From Bradyrhizobium erythrophlei (lineage in GTDB: Bacteria; Pseudomonadota; Alphaproteobacteria; Rhizobiales; Xanthobacteraceae), in contig FSRD01000001.1 in assembly GCA_900129675.1 (NCBI GenBank), positions 6,871,501 through 6,935,500 of the forward strand: DNA of 64,000 nucleotides. The letters are read 5' to 3'. The position numbers and the translations under genes were made by a program. The notes beneath the pieces are model-generated. The model was not told the origin of the DNA, did no database searches, and saw nothing but the letters and a program-made list of their open reading frames with translations. Positions 47,171 to 55,694 of this stretch are shown here, in pieces. Position 1 is the stretch's first letter, and each line of letters begins with the position of its first letter.

Positions 47171-47362
47171 TTAATCTCTCAAGGCTGAAATCGTCGGCTG
47201 GATGGTGAAGCGGTAGATGACGAGGTGACTACCATCAAAGACCTCTAGGAGATTGCTGCAGGCTGGGCAGTGATATTCGCCCTTGGTGCCAGGCTCGGAT
47301 GACAGTTCGATCCGCCTGAAACCAGCACCGCAATGCGGGCACGTCACGTCGCCCTTTTTCAT
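47171..47362 (-). CDS. Small zinc-ribbon protein
   Basis: 63 residues. MKKGDVTCPHCGAGFRRIEL and YHCPACSNLLEVFDGS form a classical CPxC...CPxC zinc ribbon. The remainder is a short beta-rich tail. It is a recurrent small protein in Bradyrhizobium, of unknown role. A terminator-like hairpin lies about 120 bases downstream. Confidence 0.7.
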   Translation of the reverse strand: MKKGDVTCPHCGAGFRRIELSSEPGTKGEYHCPACSNLLEVFDGSHLVIYRFTIQPTISALRD

Positions 47363-47536
47363 ACGCTCACCCCAGAACAGTCCCGGCGGTATTTTTTAGC
47401 GCAACTTGTCAAAGAGACGGCCCCAGCCCACAGGGGGGGGGGGATGGTGCTGGAGCCGTTCTAGCTCGGGTAGCACCCAGCGGCGAGCGCACCCGACTAT
47501 TCTAAAGTGGCCGCCCGGACAATCGTTCCATGCGAA

Positions 47537-48054
47537 GTGTCCTAAATTCACGTTGAGCGTGTCCTAATTAGGACAGCACCGGTTTAGGGGATACTGGCCT
47601 GTTTTAGCCCTCAGTGGCCTAGTTTGAAAAATGCAGTGGCCTAGTTTGAAAGTGAGCAATTTTGAACAGACGATCGGCGCGCGGCGTGCTGTTTTAGTAA
47701 TGGCTGGGGAATATTGTGCAGTCCATATCCAACGCCACCAAGCATTATTCGGCTTGGTGGCGTTGTGCGTTGCAGGGCGCCTCAGTTGGCGGCCTCTTCG
47801 TCATCACCTTTCATGAACTCCCGCATTTCGGTCCGAGCCTTAGGGCGCCGCCGCCCTAACTTACAGTGGCCTATCTCGCATTCTGCGAGTGGCCCAAAGA
47901 AGCGACCCCAGCTGGGGCTGGGGAACTCGGGCTAGGGTCGCCATTCCGCACCGGACCAATCAGCGATAACCTTCCGGTGCATTAGGGAAAGCTCCACCGG
48001 AATTTTTGGTTCCACTTAGTGGCCTATTTTGAATCTGCGAGTGGCCTATTTCGG
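47537..48054. repeat. Cluster of AGTGGCCTA-TTTGA and GTGTCCTAA repeats, probable transposon-end remnant
   Basis: AGTGGCCTAGTTTGAAA occurs at 47613 and 47635. Variants are at 47594 (ACTGGCCTGTTTTAG), 47865, 47887, 48018 (AGTGGCCTATTTTGAAT) and 48039. GTGTCCTAAATTC is at 47537 and the palindrome GTCCTAATTAGGAC is near 47561. An inverted GTCCTAATTTGAATC lies near 48420-48434. Multiple short direct copies of this sort are typical of IS21-type ends bound by the transposase. No istA/istB genes are present. Assignment to IS21 is inference. No gene is supported in 47363-48067. Confidence 0.5.
47730..47765. repeat. Perfect 14-bp hairpin
   Basis: CAACGCCACCAAGC-N8-GCTTGGTGGCGTTG is a perfect inverted repeat followed by TGCGTT. 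It is the same family as 43700-43739. Confidence 0.75.
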
Positions 48055-48067
48055 CCAGTACCCGGCC

Positions 48068-48247
48068 TTACCGCTTGGAGCCGAGTTCGCCCTTGAACCA
48101 GCCCTGCGTATCTGCGCTTCCCATTGGATCGGGTTGACCGCAATCAACGCAGCGCAGCTTGCGTCCGCCCGTTCCCTTAACGAGCATAAGCCTCATTGCC
48201 TTTTTGCACTGTGGACAGAGCTGCGGGACTAATTGGATTTGAGACAT
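48068..48247 (-). CDS. Small zinc-ribbon protein
   Basis: 59 residues from the ATG at 48247 (MSQIQLVPQLCPQCKKAMRL). The Cys pairs CPQC and CVDC frame VKGTGGRKLR. Unknown function, of a small-protein type frequent in this family. The frame is open upstream to 48361 but without resemblance. It abuts the repeat cluster. The stretch 48248-48648 holds no supported gene, only the inverted GTCCTAA copy near 48420. Confidence 0.6.
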   Translation of the reverse strand: MSQIQLVPQLCPQCKKAMRLMLVKGTGGRKLRCVDCGQPDPMGSADTQGWFKGELGSKR

Positions 48248-48648
48248 GATGCTTCCCCTTGGATCGGACGGGAGCGCGACACTCTCAGTCGCCGGGTAGT
48301 TGCCATAATGGGCCGGCGATGGGGTGAGCATGGAACCTTCCGAAGTTCCAGCGCTGGTCAATACTGCTCACATTCCAAAAGAAATTAACGTATCGTTAGT
48401 GAATTAGGGCGTCCCCGGATTCAAATTAGGACAAATGGAACCATTCACGGGAGCAAAACTCTGACTCCCGCCCTGGCATTCCAGCCGGCAAGCCCTTGCC
48501 AGGGCACAACTGGTGACAGCCCCGGCCCGCCGCTGATAACCGGGGCTGTCGCTACTTGGCGAGGATCGGGCCACATGGATAGCGCGCAGCATTGCGAAGA
48601 CCAGGCGGCGGAATGTACGCATCCGGCGTAGGCCGCAGGCTCATTGGA

Positions 48649-48894
48649 TTATTCTGGCGGCCAGCGCTTAAGCAGCTCCGGGCTTTCCTTGTACATCCGG
48701 ACGAGTTCGATCAGGTTTTCGATTCCGAAGTCAGTGAAGGCCTGGATGCCATGTTCTCCGACGCCATAGACCCAGATGGCGCCGTCTTCGATCTCCATTT
48801 CATTGGCGACGTCTCGCAGCCAGTCTTCGTCTTCGCCAAGATCCTCGGCAACACGGTTGATGGTGGTAACGTGATGAACCTTGTTGACGTGCAT
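48649..48894 (-). CDS. Small conserved acidic protein
   Basis: 81 residues from the ATG at 48894 (MHVNKVHHVTTINRVAEDLG). DEDWLRDVANEMEIEDGAIW and DFGIENLIELVRMYKESPEL suggest a small helical fold. I recall similar proteins in Bradyrhizobium; function unknown. Upstream the frame runs into IS66 debris, so the ATG at 48894 is the sensible start. Confidence 0.6.
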   Translation of the reverse strand: MHVNKVHHVTTINRVAEDLGEDEDWLRDVANEMEIEDGAIWVYGVGEHGIQAFTDFGIENLIELVRMYKESPELLKRWPPE

Positions 48895-48900
48895 GGTCAC

Positions 48901-49026
48901 GCAGCTCGAGCGGAGATCGCCGTCGCCGGCGTCCAATTCCAGGGCAATAGCTCGTCCAGCCGATGAGCGGGATAGGCGGCGATGCGGGCGAGGATATCCG
49001 TGAGCCACGCCTGCGGATCGATGCCG
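48901..49026 (-). pseudogene. IS66 transposase C-terminal remnant
   Basis: Minus-strand translation gives IDPQAWLTDILARIAAYPAH then RLDELLPWNW, the diagnostic end of IS66-family TnpC transposases. Only about 40 residues remain. It lies back-to-back with the recombinase fragment that starts at 49027. Confidence 0.75.
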
Positions 49027-49500
49027 ATATCTCAACCGGCGGCCAATGGACGCTTTCCGCCGAATACGTAGAAACAGAGAGCGGCAGGCGCTCCGACCGT
49101 CCCAAGCTCGCGGCTGCGCTGTCCCACGCCAAGGCAATCGGCGCTAAGCTGGTTTGGTAGCGAGCGGCGTGGACCTTGTGTTCTGCGACCTGCCTTCGGT
49201 GCCACCAGGTCCCATGGGCCGCTTCCTGCTCACCCAGATGGCCGCCGTGGCCGAGCTTGAGGCAGGCCTGATCGGCGAGCGCACCAAGAACGCCTTGGCC
49301 GCCGCTAAGAAGCGGATTGCTCGCACTGGCCAGCGCGGACGGCCGGACATCAAGCGCCTTGGCAACCCCAACGGTGCCCGAGCGCTCAAGGGCAAGCAGA
49401 TAGGCAACGCGGAAGCCGTGGCTAAACTCAAGGCTACCGCCGAGCTAAGGCGAGCCGTGTGCCGTCCCAAGGTTTTCCCACGTCGTCCATTGGGTCCCCT
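49027..49500 (+). pseudogene. Serine recombinase (resolvase-type) fragment with internal deletion
   Basis: The first part, SAEYVETESGRRSDRPKLAA then LSHAKAIGAKLV, ends in a stop at 49158-49160. The next frame continues with SGVDLVFCDLP, FLLTQMAAVAELEAGLIGER and TKNALAAAKKR. These are two blocks of the resolvase catalytic domain; about 20 residues between them (normally KLDRLARN...) are gone. The N-terminal Ser nucleophile segment is missing at the IS66 junction. The gene is dead. Homology fades after about 49440. Confidence 0.72.
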
Positions 49501-49619
49501 TTTGGGTCCTTTTATCGCGTACCAAGATACCGAAAGTGTCGGGCAAGGCCCCGCGTTGATGCATTGGGCCACAGGCCGTGTAGACGCACAGTCGGACGCT
49601 GCGAACGCGGTGGCCGCCC

Positions 49620-49835
49620 CTATAGCGCTGGCTCCGTGCCTTCTGCCACAGCTATCGCCACGAGCTGTTGAGGGTCCGTGATGCCCTCGTGAGCCGATCT
49701 GACAATGCGCTGCGCCATCTTCGCCTTGGTCGCGGGCGTACGCGACGGCACCGGGACGCGATCAGTCGCGGCGTCCAGTGCCCGACGCATGGTGGTAACG
49801 AAGTCGGGCGTGAAGGCTGTGGTGACCTGCGGCAT
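49620..49835 (-). CDS. Small conserved hypothetical protein
   Basis: 71 residues (MPQVTTAFTPDFVTTMRRAL...). TPATKAKMAQRIVRSAHEGI is a helical stretch found in tiny proteins recurring in Bradyrhizobium. No catalytic motif. It is convergent with the recombinase fragment. The region 49836-50186 after it has no gene; it includes a GC-rich hairpin-like patch near 49947. Confidence 0.55.
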   Translation of the reverse strand: MPQVTTAFTPDFVTTMRRALDAATDRVPVPSRTPATKAKMAQRIVRSAHEGITDPQQLVAIAVAEGTEPAL

Positions 49836-50186
49836 CTTGGGTTCTCTTAGGTTTGCCCCAGCCGTGTAGTCGGTGCGTGTGACGCGCCTGTGTCGCGCTC
49901 ATCAACACGAGTTTAACAAAGTGAGAGAACCCGTGAGCTTTAAAGGGCGGCGGCCGCCACCGAGGTTACAGCAGGAGTGTTCGTTTTCCAGCGGGTGGCC
50001 TATGGGGTCCTAGGTTCTCGCTGGGCATCGGCTCTTGATGTCCGCTCTGGACCCCTTTGCTGGCGTCAATCGGGTATCACGCCATGTCCGAAACAGTGCC
50101 AATGGGCGACATCGCAGGCTTGGGCTGATATGGAAGAGGCCACCAACTGAGGCGGTCTGCCGTTGGCGCGTTCGCTGAGTGTTTCT

Positions 50187-50200
50187 TTGATTTGGATCAA
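50187..50200. promoter_or_regulatory. FNR/FixK-type box upstream of the response regulator
   Basis: TTGAT-TTGG-ATCAA is a perfect match to the FixK/FNR consensus TTGAT-N4-ATCAA. It lies 50 bases before the ATG at 50250, a distance that fits activation at low oxygen. Confidence 0.8.
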
Positions 50201-50249
50201 GGGTCGGTCAGCATCCGGGCACATACCGCACCAAGGTTGGACAACGGAT

Positions 50250-50657
50250 ATGGCAGAGCAGCCGACAGTCGTGATCGTGGTCGATGACGATGCGGGCTTT
50301 CTGAAGGGCGCGGCGCGGCTGTTGGCGCTCAACGGCGTCGAGGCCCGGACGTTCGCCTCAGCCGAGGCATTGCTTGAGAGCGGCAGCGCGCAGACGGCTA
50401 CCTGCTTGTTGCTGGACATCCACCTCGGCGGAATATCGGGGATCGAGTTGCAGCGCCGACTTGCGGCAGCGGGATCGAAGTGCCCTGTCATCTTCATGAC
50501 GGCGAACGACGACGAGGCCACGCGCAACGAGGCGGTGGACGCCGGGTGCATTGCCTATTTGCGCAAGCCGTTCGCACGGCAAGTCTTGCTGAATGCCATT
50601 GGGAAAGCTGTGGCCGAATGCGCGCCCAACGTCCTGACGTCGGAGAAGCCGGCGTAA
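50250..50657 (+). CDS. Single-domain response regulator (FixJ-type receiver)
   Basis: 135 residues, all receiver domain. The acidic pocket is VVDDDAGF, the phospho-Asp lies in LLLDIHLGGISGIEL (about residue 52), Thr in VIFMTANDDEATRNE, and the Lys in AYLRKPFARQVL. No DNA-binding domain follows, so it works through partners or as a phosphate sink. It resembles the receivers of FixJ/NarL regulators. A perfect FixK-type box precedes it. Confidence 0.9.
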   Translation: MAEQPTVVIVVDDDAGFLKGAARLLALNGVEARTFASAEALLESGSAQTATCLLLDIHLGGISGIELQRRLAAAGSKCPVIFMTANDDEATRNEAVDAGCIAYLRKPFARQVLLNAIGKAVAECAPNVLTSEKPA

Positions 50658-50857
50658 ACCTCGGCCATTCGTCCTTGGGATGGTGGCAATCGCCAAATTT
50701 GCCGATTTCGCATAGGCGGCCACGCTGGTAGGTTGGCAGTATTGCTCCCAAGCACAGTAGCTGCAGGGGTAGATTGATCCAACCAGACCACCGCCGTTCG
50801 CGCAACCTTGGACTAAGAGGTCTTCCGGGCGGACGCTTACCTTCGAGGGACGCAATC

Positions 50858-53020
50858 ATGGACCTCGGGAATTGTTTACGGAGCCTTGGTTTTAGCCGCT
50901 TCAAGGCGGCGTTCCCCATGAACGCCCAATCCATCGGCGCTATGCGGCTCAGCACGGTAATGTCGGGGCTGTTCGTCCTTCTTAGCATTCCCGTGCTGAT
51001 CTTCATTCTGGCATACAACTATCGGCAGAACGCCGCAGCGATTAATGCCACGTTGAACGACGTCGTGGCCAACACCAAGCAGGCGAGCATTGGGAACGCG
51101 GAAAATCTGATCAATCCGGTCGCAGCGACGCTATCGCTGCTCGCGGCGGTTGCCGCGGAGGATCCCTCGGTTTTTAGGAAGGACGAGAGCCGGAATCTGC
51201 TCTATCAGTCGCTCATCTCAGCGCGGCAGATCGATGCGGCCTTTGTCAGCTTCGAGGATGGCTTTCATCGTGTTGTGACCCGGATGGACGACGACCGCCG
51301 GCGTTCCGATCCGAAGATTCCACCTTCGGCGAACTGGCATTCTAGCTATATCGATAGCTTTGGCGGTTCGCCTCGACGGCTCCGGCATCGTACGTTCTAC
51401 GATACGTGGCCGCACGTTGTAGGTAGCTACGACTTGGAGACTATCGAGGACATCAGAGCCCTCTCGGGCTACCAGGCGGCAAAAAATTCCCGCGCGTTGA
51501 TCGTCGAGGGGCCCTGGCCCAATCCGGATACCGGCTATCCAGTCATCACGCTCAGAGTCCCGATTATCAAGGAGGGCGCGTTTATCGGCTGCGCCTCCGC
51601 TAATATTACCCTCGACATGCTGTCGGAATTTCTCGCCAGTCACCGCGCCAGCCCTCGCAGCACCACGATCATCGCCAATCCGGTCAAGGGCACGATTATC
51701 GCGTATCCCGACCAAAAGAAGAGCGTGCGGTTAGAGAACGGTCGGCTGGAACTCAGTAGGCTTGACACCATCGCCGACGACAACGTGCGTGAAGCCTATC
51801 GCCTGCAGAGCGAGGCTCGCAACGATGCCTTCTTTTTCCGCTCGCCGCAGAGTGGCGAGGAGATCAGCGCGTCGTTCACCCCCTTTCCAGGCAGTTTCGG
51901 ACAGCCATGGGAGGTTGTGATCCTGACGCCGACTGACGACTTCGTTGGCACTCTCAACCGAACGAACAGGCAGATGATTGTCCTGATCGCCGTCCTGACC
52001 GGACTTGAGTTGCTGCTAATTTATTTCTTCTCCCGGCGGCTTTCGCGACCGATCGAACACGTGTCGCGGGAGCTGCGATCGGTCGAGGAGCTTACATTCT
52101 CGCACACGGCGCGGGCGTCATCCAACATTAGGGAGATCAAGGAACTGCAAACCGCCGTTGCGCTGTTTGAGACCTCGCTGCGTTCGTTCTCCTCGTTCGT
52201 GCCGCTGGATGTGGTGCGAAAGCTGATCAAGACTGGAACTCCGCTCTCGCTCGGGGTCGAACAGCGGTTCATGACGATGCTTTTCACCGACTTGAAGGAT
52301 TTTTCCACACTCGCTGAGCAAATGGCACCAAACGATTTGCTCGCGCAACTCTCGGTCTATTTTGAGGTCGTCTCGCATGCGATAGCGGAGGAGTTCGGCA
52401 CGGTCGATAAGTTCATCGGCGACGGTATCATGGCGTTCTGGGGCGCTCCGATCCATCGGGACGACCACGTGCTAGGTGGCTGCTGCGGGGCGATGCGGGC
52501 GACGCGGCGAATGGAACAGCTCAATGCGGATTGGAGCAAGCAGGGGCGGCCGCCCTTGCATCTCCGGATTGGGCTGCATTGCGCGGATGTGCTGGTCGGC
52601 AATGTCGGCTCCAGCGAGCGGTTGAGCTATACGGTGATGGGAGACGGGGTGAACGTCGCGGCGCGACTGGAAGGCATCAACAAGATTTTTGGTACCACGA
52701 TCTGCATTAGCGATAGCGTGGTCGACGCAGCCGGGCTGAACATCGTAGCGAGACCGATCAGGAAGGTTCAGGTCAAGGGCCGCAAGAGAGAGTTCATGAT
52801 CTACGAACTGCTAGGCATCCGCACCAGCGATGATCCCGGGCTAAGGGCGTCGGAGGATACGGTCAGACTCTCCGAATTGACGCGGGAAGCCTCATTCTAT
52901 TTCGAGCGAGGCGAATTGGATCAAGCTGCTCCCCGTTACAAAGATATTCTGCGGGCCTTTCCTGACGATCCCGTTGCAAAGTCGCTGCTTGCGATGTGTT
53001 CGGCAGAAACGCCGGCTTAG
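50858..53020 (+). CDS. Membrane-bound class III adenylate/guanylate cyclase with periplasmic sensor domain
   Basis: 720 residues from the ATG at 50858 behind GAGGGA. The first membrane segment (VMSGLFVLLSIPVLIFILAY, about residues 35-54) is followed by a 300-residue periplasmic region of Cache type. The second membrane segment (VLIAVLTGLELLLIYFF) leads into a HAMP region. The cyclase domain begins FMTMLFTDLKDFSTLAEQM, with DKFIGDGIMAFWGAP and YTVMGDGVNVAARLEG. A short TPR-like tail ends the protein. It should make cAMP in response to an extracytoplasmic ligand. No FixK box is visible directly upstream. Confidence 0.92.
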   Translation: MDLGNCLRSLGFSRFKAAFPMNAQSIGAMRLSTVMSGLFVLLSIPVLIFILAYNYRQNAAAINATLNDVVANTKQASIGNAENLINPVAATLSLLAAVAAEDPSVFRKDESRNLLYQSLISARQIDAAFVSFEDGFHRVVTRMDDDRRRSDPKIPPSANWHSSYIDSFGGSPRRLRHRTFYDTWPHVVGSYDLETIEDIRALSGYQAAKNSRALIVEGPWPNPDTGYPVITLRVPIIKEGAFIGCASANITLDMLSEFLASHRASPRSTTIIANPVKGTIIAYPDQKKSVRLENGRLELSRLDTIADDNVREAYRLQSEARNDAFFFRSPQSGEEISASFTPFPGSFGQPWEVVILTPTDDFVGTLNRTNRQMIVLIAVLTGLELLLIYFFSRRLSRPIEHVSRELRSVEELTFSHTARASSNIREIKELQTAVALFETSLRSFSSFVPLDVVRKLIKTGTPLSLGVEQRFMTMLFTDLKDFSTLAEQMAPNDLLAQLSVYFEVVSHAIAEEFGTVDKFIGDGIMAFWGAPIHRDDHVLGGCCGAMRATRRMEQLNADWSKQGRPPLHLRIGLHCADVLVGNVGSSERLSYTVMGDGVNVAARLEGINKIFGTTICISDSVVDAAGLNIVARPIRKVQVKGRKREFMIYELLGIRTSDDPGLRASEDTVRLSELTREASFYFERGELDQAAPRYKDILRAFPDDPVAKSLLAMCSAETPA

Positions 53021-53616
53021 TCCAAGTGACCGCGCACGCGACTGGGCGATAGCCTCGTACCGAGCCTCTCTCCCATCCTTCTCCCCAAATCGCCCAGTCC
53101 GTCGGTGTTCTGATGACCGGTATGGGTCATTCGCGTCGTTTTGATTACCTGACAGCCACGTCCGCTCTACCCGAACAACGGACATTAGCGACCGGCTCGG
53201 CATGTCGGAAAAGTGCGACTTCCGAACCATCTCCGAGGTGCCCCAAAGTGAACCTCGCGCATCTGGCAGGGTTGGCGTATCGTTTACCGGACAATCAATT
53301 AGGAGGTCGCAACAGTGACGAAGCACTGCAGCACATTCGCACCCTCGTGGAAGCATCGGCCGAATTGAAGCACGACACGCAGCGCAAGGTGTTGTTACGG
53401 AGCGTGGTCGTGGTCGCGCAGAAGGGTCTCGGCGTGGCCCCGGATGGCCACCCATCCCGATTTCACTATTTCGACTTAAAGGGGGGCGGCCGCCGCCGAA
53501 CTGAAAACTGCGGTGCGCGTCACCGACCTGAATGCGAGTGGTTAGACGCAGGGGCACATTAGTCAGCCCCCGAGGACTGCCTTTAGCTCAGGTGTTTCTA
53601 GAAGCCGCGCAATAAC
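53021..53616. other. Repeat-rich gap
   Basis: 53110-53270 resembles the degenerate, dispersed intergenic sequence seen in many Bradyrhizobium genomes (GGTCATTCGCG...GAACAACGGACATTAGC). A plus-strand frame covers 53113-53562 but has no family match and is composed of such repeat sequence. A possible ribosome site (AGGAGG) lies near 53300 without a convincing gene. Confidence 0.4.
53458..53511. repeat. Direct repeat, copy 1
   Basis: GATTTCACTATTTCGACTTA, then AAGGGGGGCGGCCGCCGCCGA and ACTGAAAACT. The same block recurs at 54199-54250 with small changes, flanking the gene at 53617-54060. Confidence 0.7.
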
Positions 53617-54060
53617 CTACGCGGCTTCATTTGCGCTGATTTCGGCTTCGCCAGACCATTCAAAGCTGAGCGGAAGGTCGGGTCCAGCCTGGTAGGTAAA
53701 GGGTCCGCCACCCTTGACGCCCTTGAACTTGCCGGTGCCGCCGGTCCACTGCCAAGTGCCCGAGCCGCTTAATTCTTGGCCGTTAAGCTTGCCGGTGCTT
53801 TGGAAGGTGAAGTAGGTTTCATCACCATCGGTGCTGCGCGACATGGCGTAGCCCTTCTGGGTGAGTTGATCGCCCACAATTTCTTGCTGATCGACCGCTA
53901 TCCCTAATGCACCGTCAAATTCCTTGTTCGGGCTGGTGTATTTCCAAGTTTCCGTGATCTGCTTGATCACATGTCCTTCCTGACCCGGAACCGTGGAAGT
54001 TAGTTCCGATAGGACTTGAACGTCTTTGTTGACGCCACTGTACCTGGCTTTCATTGCCAT
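53617..54060 (-). CDS. Conserved beta-barrel-like hypothetical protein
   Basis: 147 residues from the ATG at 54060 (MAMKARYSGVNKD) with GGGAGGGA upstream. It is rich in short beta strands: GTWQWTGGTGKFKGVKGGG, then FTYQAGPDLPLSFEWSGEAE. No signal peptide is present. The GTGKFKGVKGGG segment is like those of lipocalin- or allene-oxide-cyclase-like barrels, but the family is not certain. The direct repeats at 53458 and 54199 flank it. Confidence 0.65.
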   Translation of the reverse strand: MAMKARYSGVNKDVQVLSELTSTVPGQEGHVIKQITETWKYTSPNKEFDGALGIAVDQQEIVGDQLTQKGYAMSRSTDGDETYFTFQSTGKLNGQELSGSGTWQWTGGTGKFKGVKGGGPFTYQAGPDLPLSFEWSGEAEISANEAA

Positions 54061-54198
54061 TCCCTCCCTTTTGTTGAGACAGGATTGTACGAACAGGGAC
54101 ACTCATCGGATTTCTCACGGCGCAACGCTCGGCCACGGCCTGTTTGATTTGGTCCCCCTTCGGATGAGCCTACGATTCTAAGCAGGCCACCGACGCCC

Positions 54199-54250
54199 AT
54201 TTCACTATTCGACTTAAAGGGGGGGGGCGGAGGCCGCCGAGCTGAAAACT
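54199..54250. repeat. Direct repeat, copy 2
   Basis: ATTTCACTATTCGACTTAAA followed by a G-run, GCCGCCGAGCTGAAAACT. It matches copy 1 at 53458-53511. Confidence 0.7.
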
Positions 54251-54344
54251 CCTGTGTGTTCCATCGAGGAAACGCGACTACCTGTGAGCACTTGAGGGCA
54301 CGTCCGACCTGCGAGACTTCAGGCCTTACTCAGCGCTTGTCGCA

Positions 54345-54358
54345 TTGATCTAGATCAA
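54345..54358. promoter_or_regulatory. FNR/FixK-type box
   Basis: TTGAT-CTAG-ATCAA is a perfect consensus match. It is upstream of the small genes at 54415 and 54608 and, further on, the ABM/CDGSH pair. Confidence 0.8.
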
Positions 54359-54414
54359 TGGATTGCACCGCAAACGAAAATTGACTGGCAGACGCGCATT
54401 TGGAGTTCGGTCCA

Positions 54415-54630
54415 ATGTGCCACACCCTCGGCTTCAAACTGCTTGGCTTAAAAGGGGCGGCCGACGACATACTGACAGCAGCGCTGTGCTTAGAGGGAAG
54501 GATGTTCTCGGTCGGAGAAATACGGGGTCTCCGATTGGCACCGCTTTTGCTCAACTGCCTACTGCGCGGCGAGCGCGTCCCAAAACAGACCAGCGCAGAG
54601 GCTACCAATGGCAAACTCGTACCTACGTGA
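54415..54630 (+). CDS. Possible small protein downstream of the FixK box
   Basis: 71 residues from the ATG at 54415 (MCHTLGFKLLGLKGAADDIL). It starts 56 bases after the FixK-type box and its end overlaps the next gene by 23 bases. No domain is recognised, and the C-terminus lies in a frame that may be fortuitous. It could be a real leader gene or only untranslated leader. Confidence 0.3.
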   Translation: MCHTLGFKLLGLKGAADDILTAALCLEGRMFSVGEIRGLRLAPLLLNCLLRGERVPKQTSAEATNGKLVPT

Positions 54631-54898
54631 GACGCTCCGGGAAACCGCAGCGATGAACAGGCTCCGAATTGCAACACTGATCGCTGACCTTTCGCGTTCG
54701 GTGGAGCTACTCACGGTCGACATTGATCACGAGGAAGCACGGGCAGGAGTTCGCGACCTGTCAGACCCGACTTATCCGGTGTTGGCGCGGAGCCTGAGGG
54801 TGCGAAGGGATAACATTGGGGCTACCATTGCCATGCTGGAGAACCTTCGGGCGCCAAAAGCCAGCGCACTCGATACGACGGAACGCGAGGTGGCGTAG
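54608..54898 (+). CDS. Small helical hypothetical protein
   Basis: 96 residues (MANSYLRETLRETAAMNRLR). Almost wholly helical and charged, with no membrane segment. LIADLSRSVELLTVDIDHEE and RRDNIGATIAMLENLRAP suggest a two- or three-helix bundle. Unknown function. It follows the FixK-type box at 54345 and may be the first firm gene of an oxygen-regulated unit. Confidence 0.55.
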   Translation: MANSYLRETLRETAAMNRLRIATLIADLSRSVELLTVDIDHEEARAGVRDLSDPTYPVLARSLRVRRDNIGATIAMLENLRAPKASALDTTEREVA

Positions 54899-55191
54899 GT
54901 GATCATCTGACGGAACACCGAGCGCGGAGTGTTTTCTCGTACTGAAACCCGACTTCCGCTATGCGCCAATACCAACAAAATTCCGCATCGCATCGAAGTG
55001 ACGCGATGGGCCAGAAGCGGGTGTACAGCCGGGAGATTCTCTACCGCGACGCTGGATCATCTTGTCCGCATGCGGCAGCCGCGGTAATATCGGCCGCCGG
55101 GACAACAAGTGCAACAAGTGCTGAGGCGGGCGGACGTAAAATGGGCGGCGGAAAGCGCCGCAGCAGCTCTCACCACCGAGAGGGTCATCCC

Positions 55192-55686
55192 ATGGCGATT
55201 TACCAAAGCATGCAGCGTGTGCGATTTTCGAGCGCCGACGGCTACAAGAAGTTCCAGGTGCTGTTCGCGGATGTGCGGCGCCATTTGAAGCCGCTGCCGG
55301 GCTTCCTGCATCTGACATGGTGGGTCCATCCTGACGATCCGACCTGGTTCAACGAAGTGAGCTTCTGGACCAGCAAGGAGGCGCTCGAGGACTGGCACAT
55401 GACGATCTATCACAAGTACGCCAAGGCGTGGGCGGCGCAGGGCGCCATCATGGAGGATATCATTACCAACTTCGAGCTCAAGAGCACGCGATTGCTTCGC
55501 GTCTGCCCCTGTTGCAGTCACGTCCAGGACAAGACATTCGACCTAGACCGTGAGCAGGAGACGCTCGCAGAACCGTGCCCGCAGTGCCAGTTCCATTTCC
55601 CGGTCATGCCGGAGACGGCGAATAGCACCGCCGTGTTCCGGGACGCCGTTGACAGTCCTGCTACGTTAAAGGACGCCGCCGAGTAA
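55192..55686 (+). CDS. ABM-like protein with C-terminal zinc ribbon
   Basis: 164 residues from the ATG at 55192. Residues 5-100 look like an antibiotic-biosynthesis-monooxygenase (dimeric alpha/beta-barrel) domain: FLHLTWWVHPDDPTWFNEVS, then FWTSKEALEDWHMTIYHKYA. The C-terminus has CPCCSHVQDK and CPQCQFHFP, forming a zinc ribbon, an unusual addition. A redox or heme-related role would fit the next gene, a CDGSH protein 8 bases downstream, but this is inference. The 54899-55191 gap has no gene. Confidence 0.65.
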   Translation: MAIYQSMQRVRFSSADGYKKFQVLFADVRRHLKPLPGFLHLTWWVHPDDPTWFNEVSFWTSKEALEDWHMTIYHKYAKAWAAQGAIMEDIITNFELKSTRLLRVCPCCSHVQDKTFDLDREQETLAEPCPQCQFHFPVMPETANSTAVFRDAVDSPATLKDAAE

Positions 55687-55694
55687 GGGCCGAC

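Noticed and set aside
47537..48054. Possible CRISPR array (repeated AGTGGCCTA units)
   Set aside because: Unit spacing is irregular (about 20 to 200 bases), repeats are short and variable, and no cas genes are present.
53113..53562. 149-codon plus-strand frame
   Set aside because: It consists mostly of dispersed Bradyrhizobium-type intergenic sequence and the direct repeat at 53458, and has no family match.
53960..53975. Possible FixK box TTGATCACATG inside the gene at 53617
   Set aside because: The right arm ATCAA is missing and the site lies within coding sequence.
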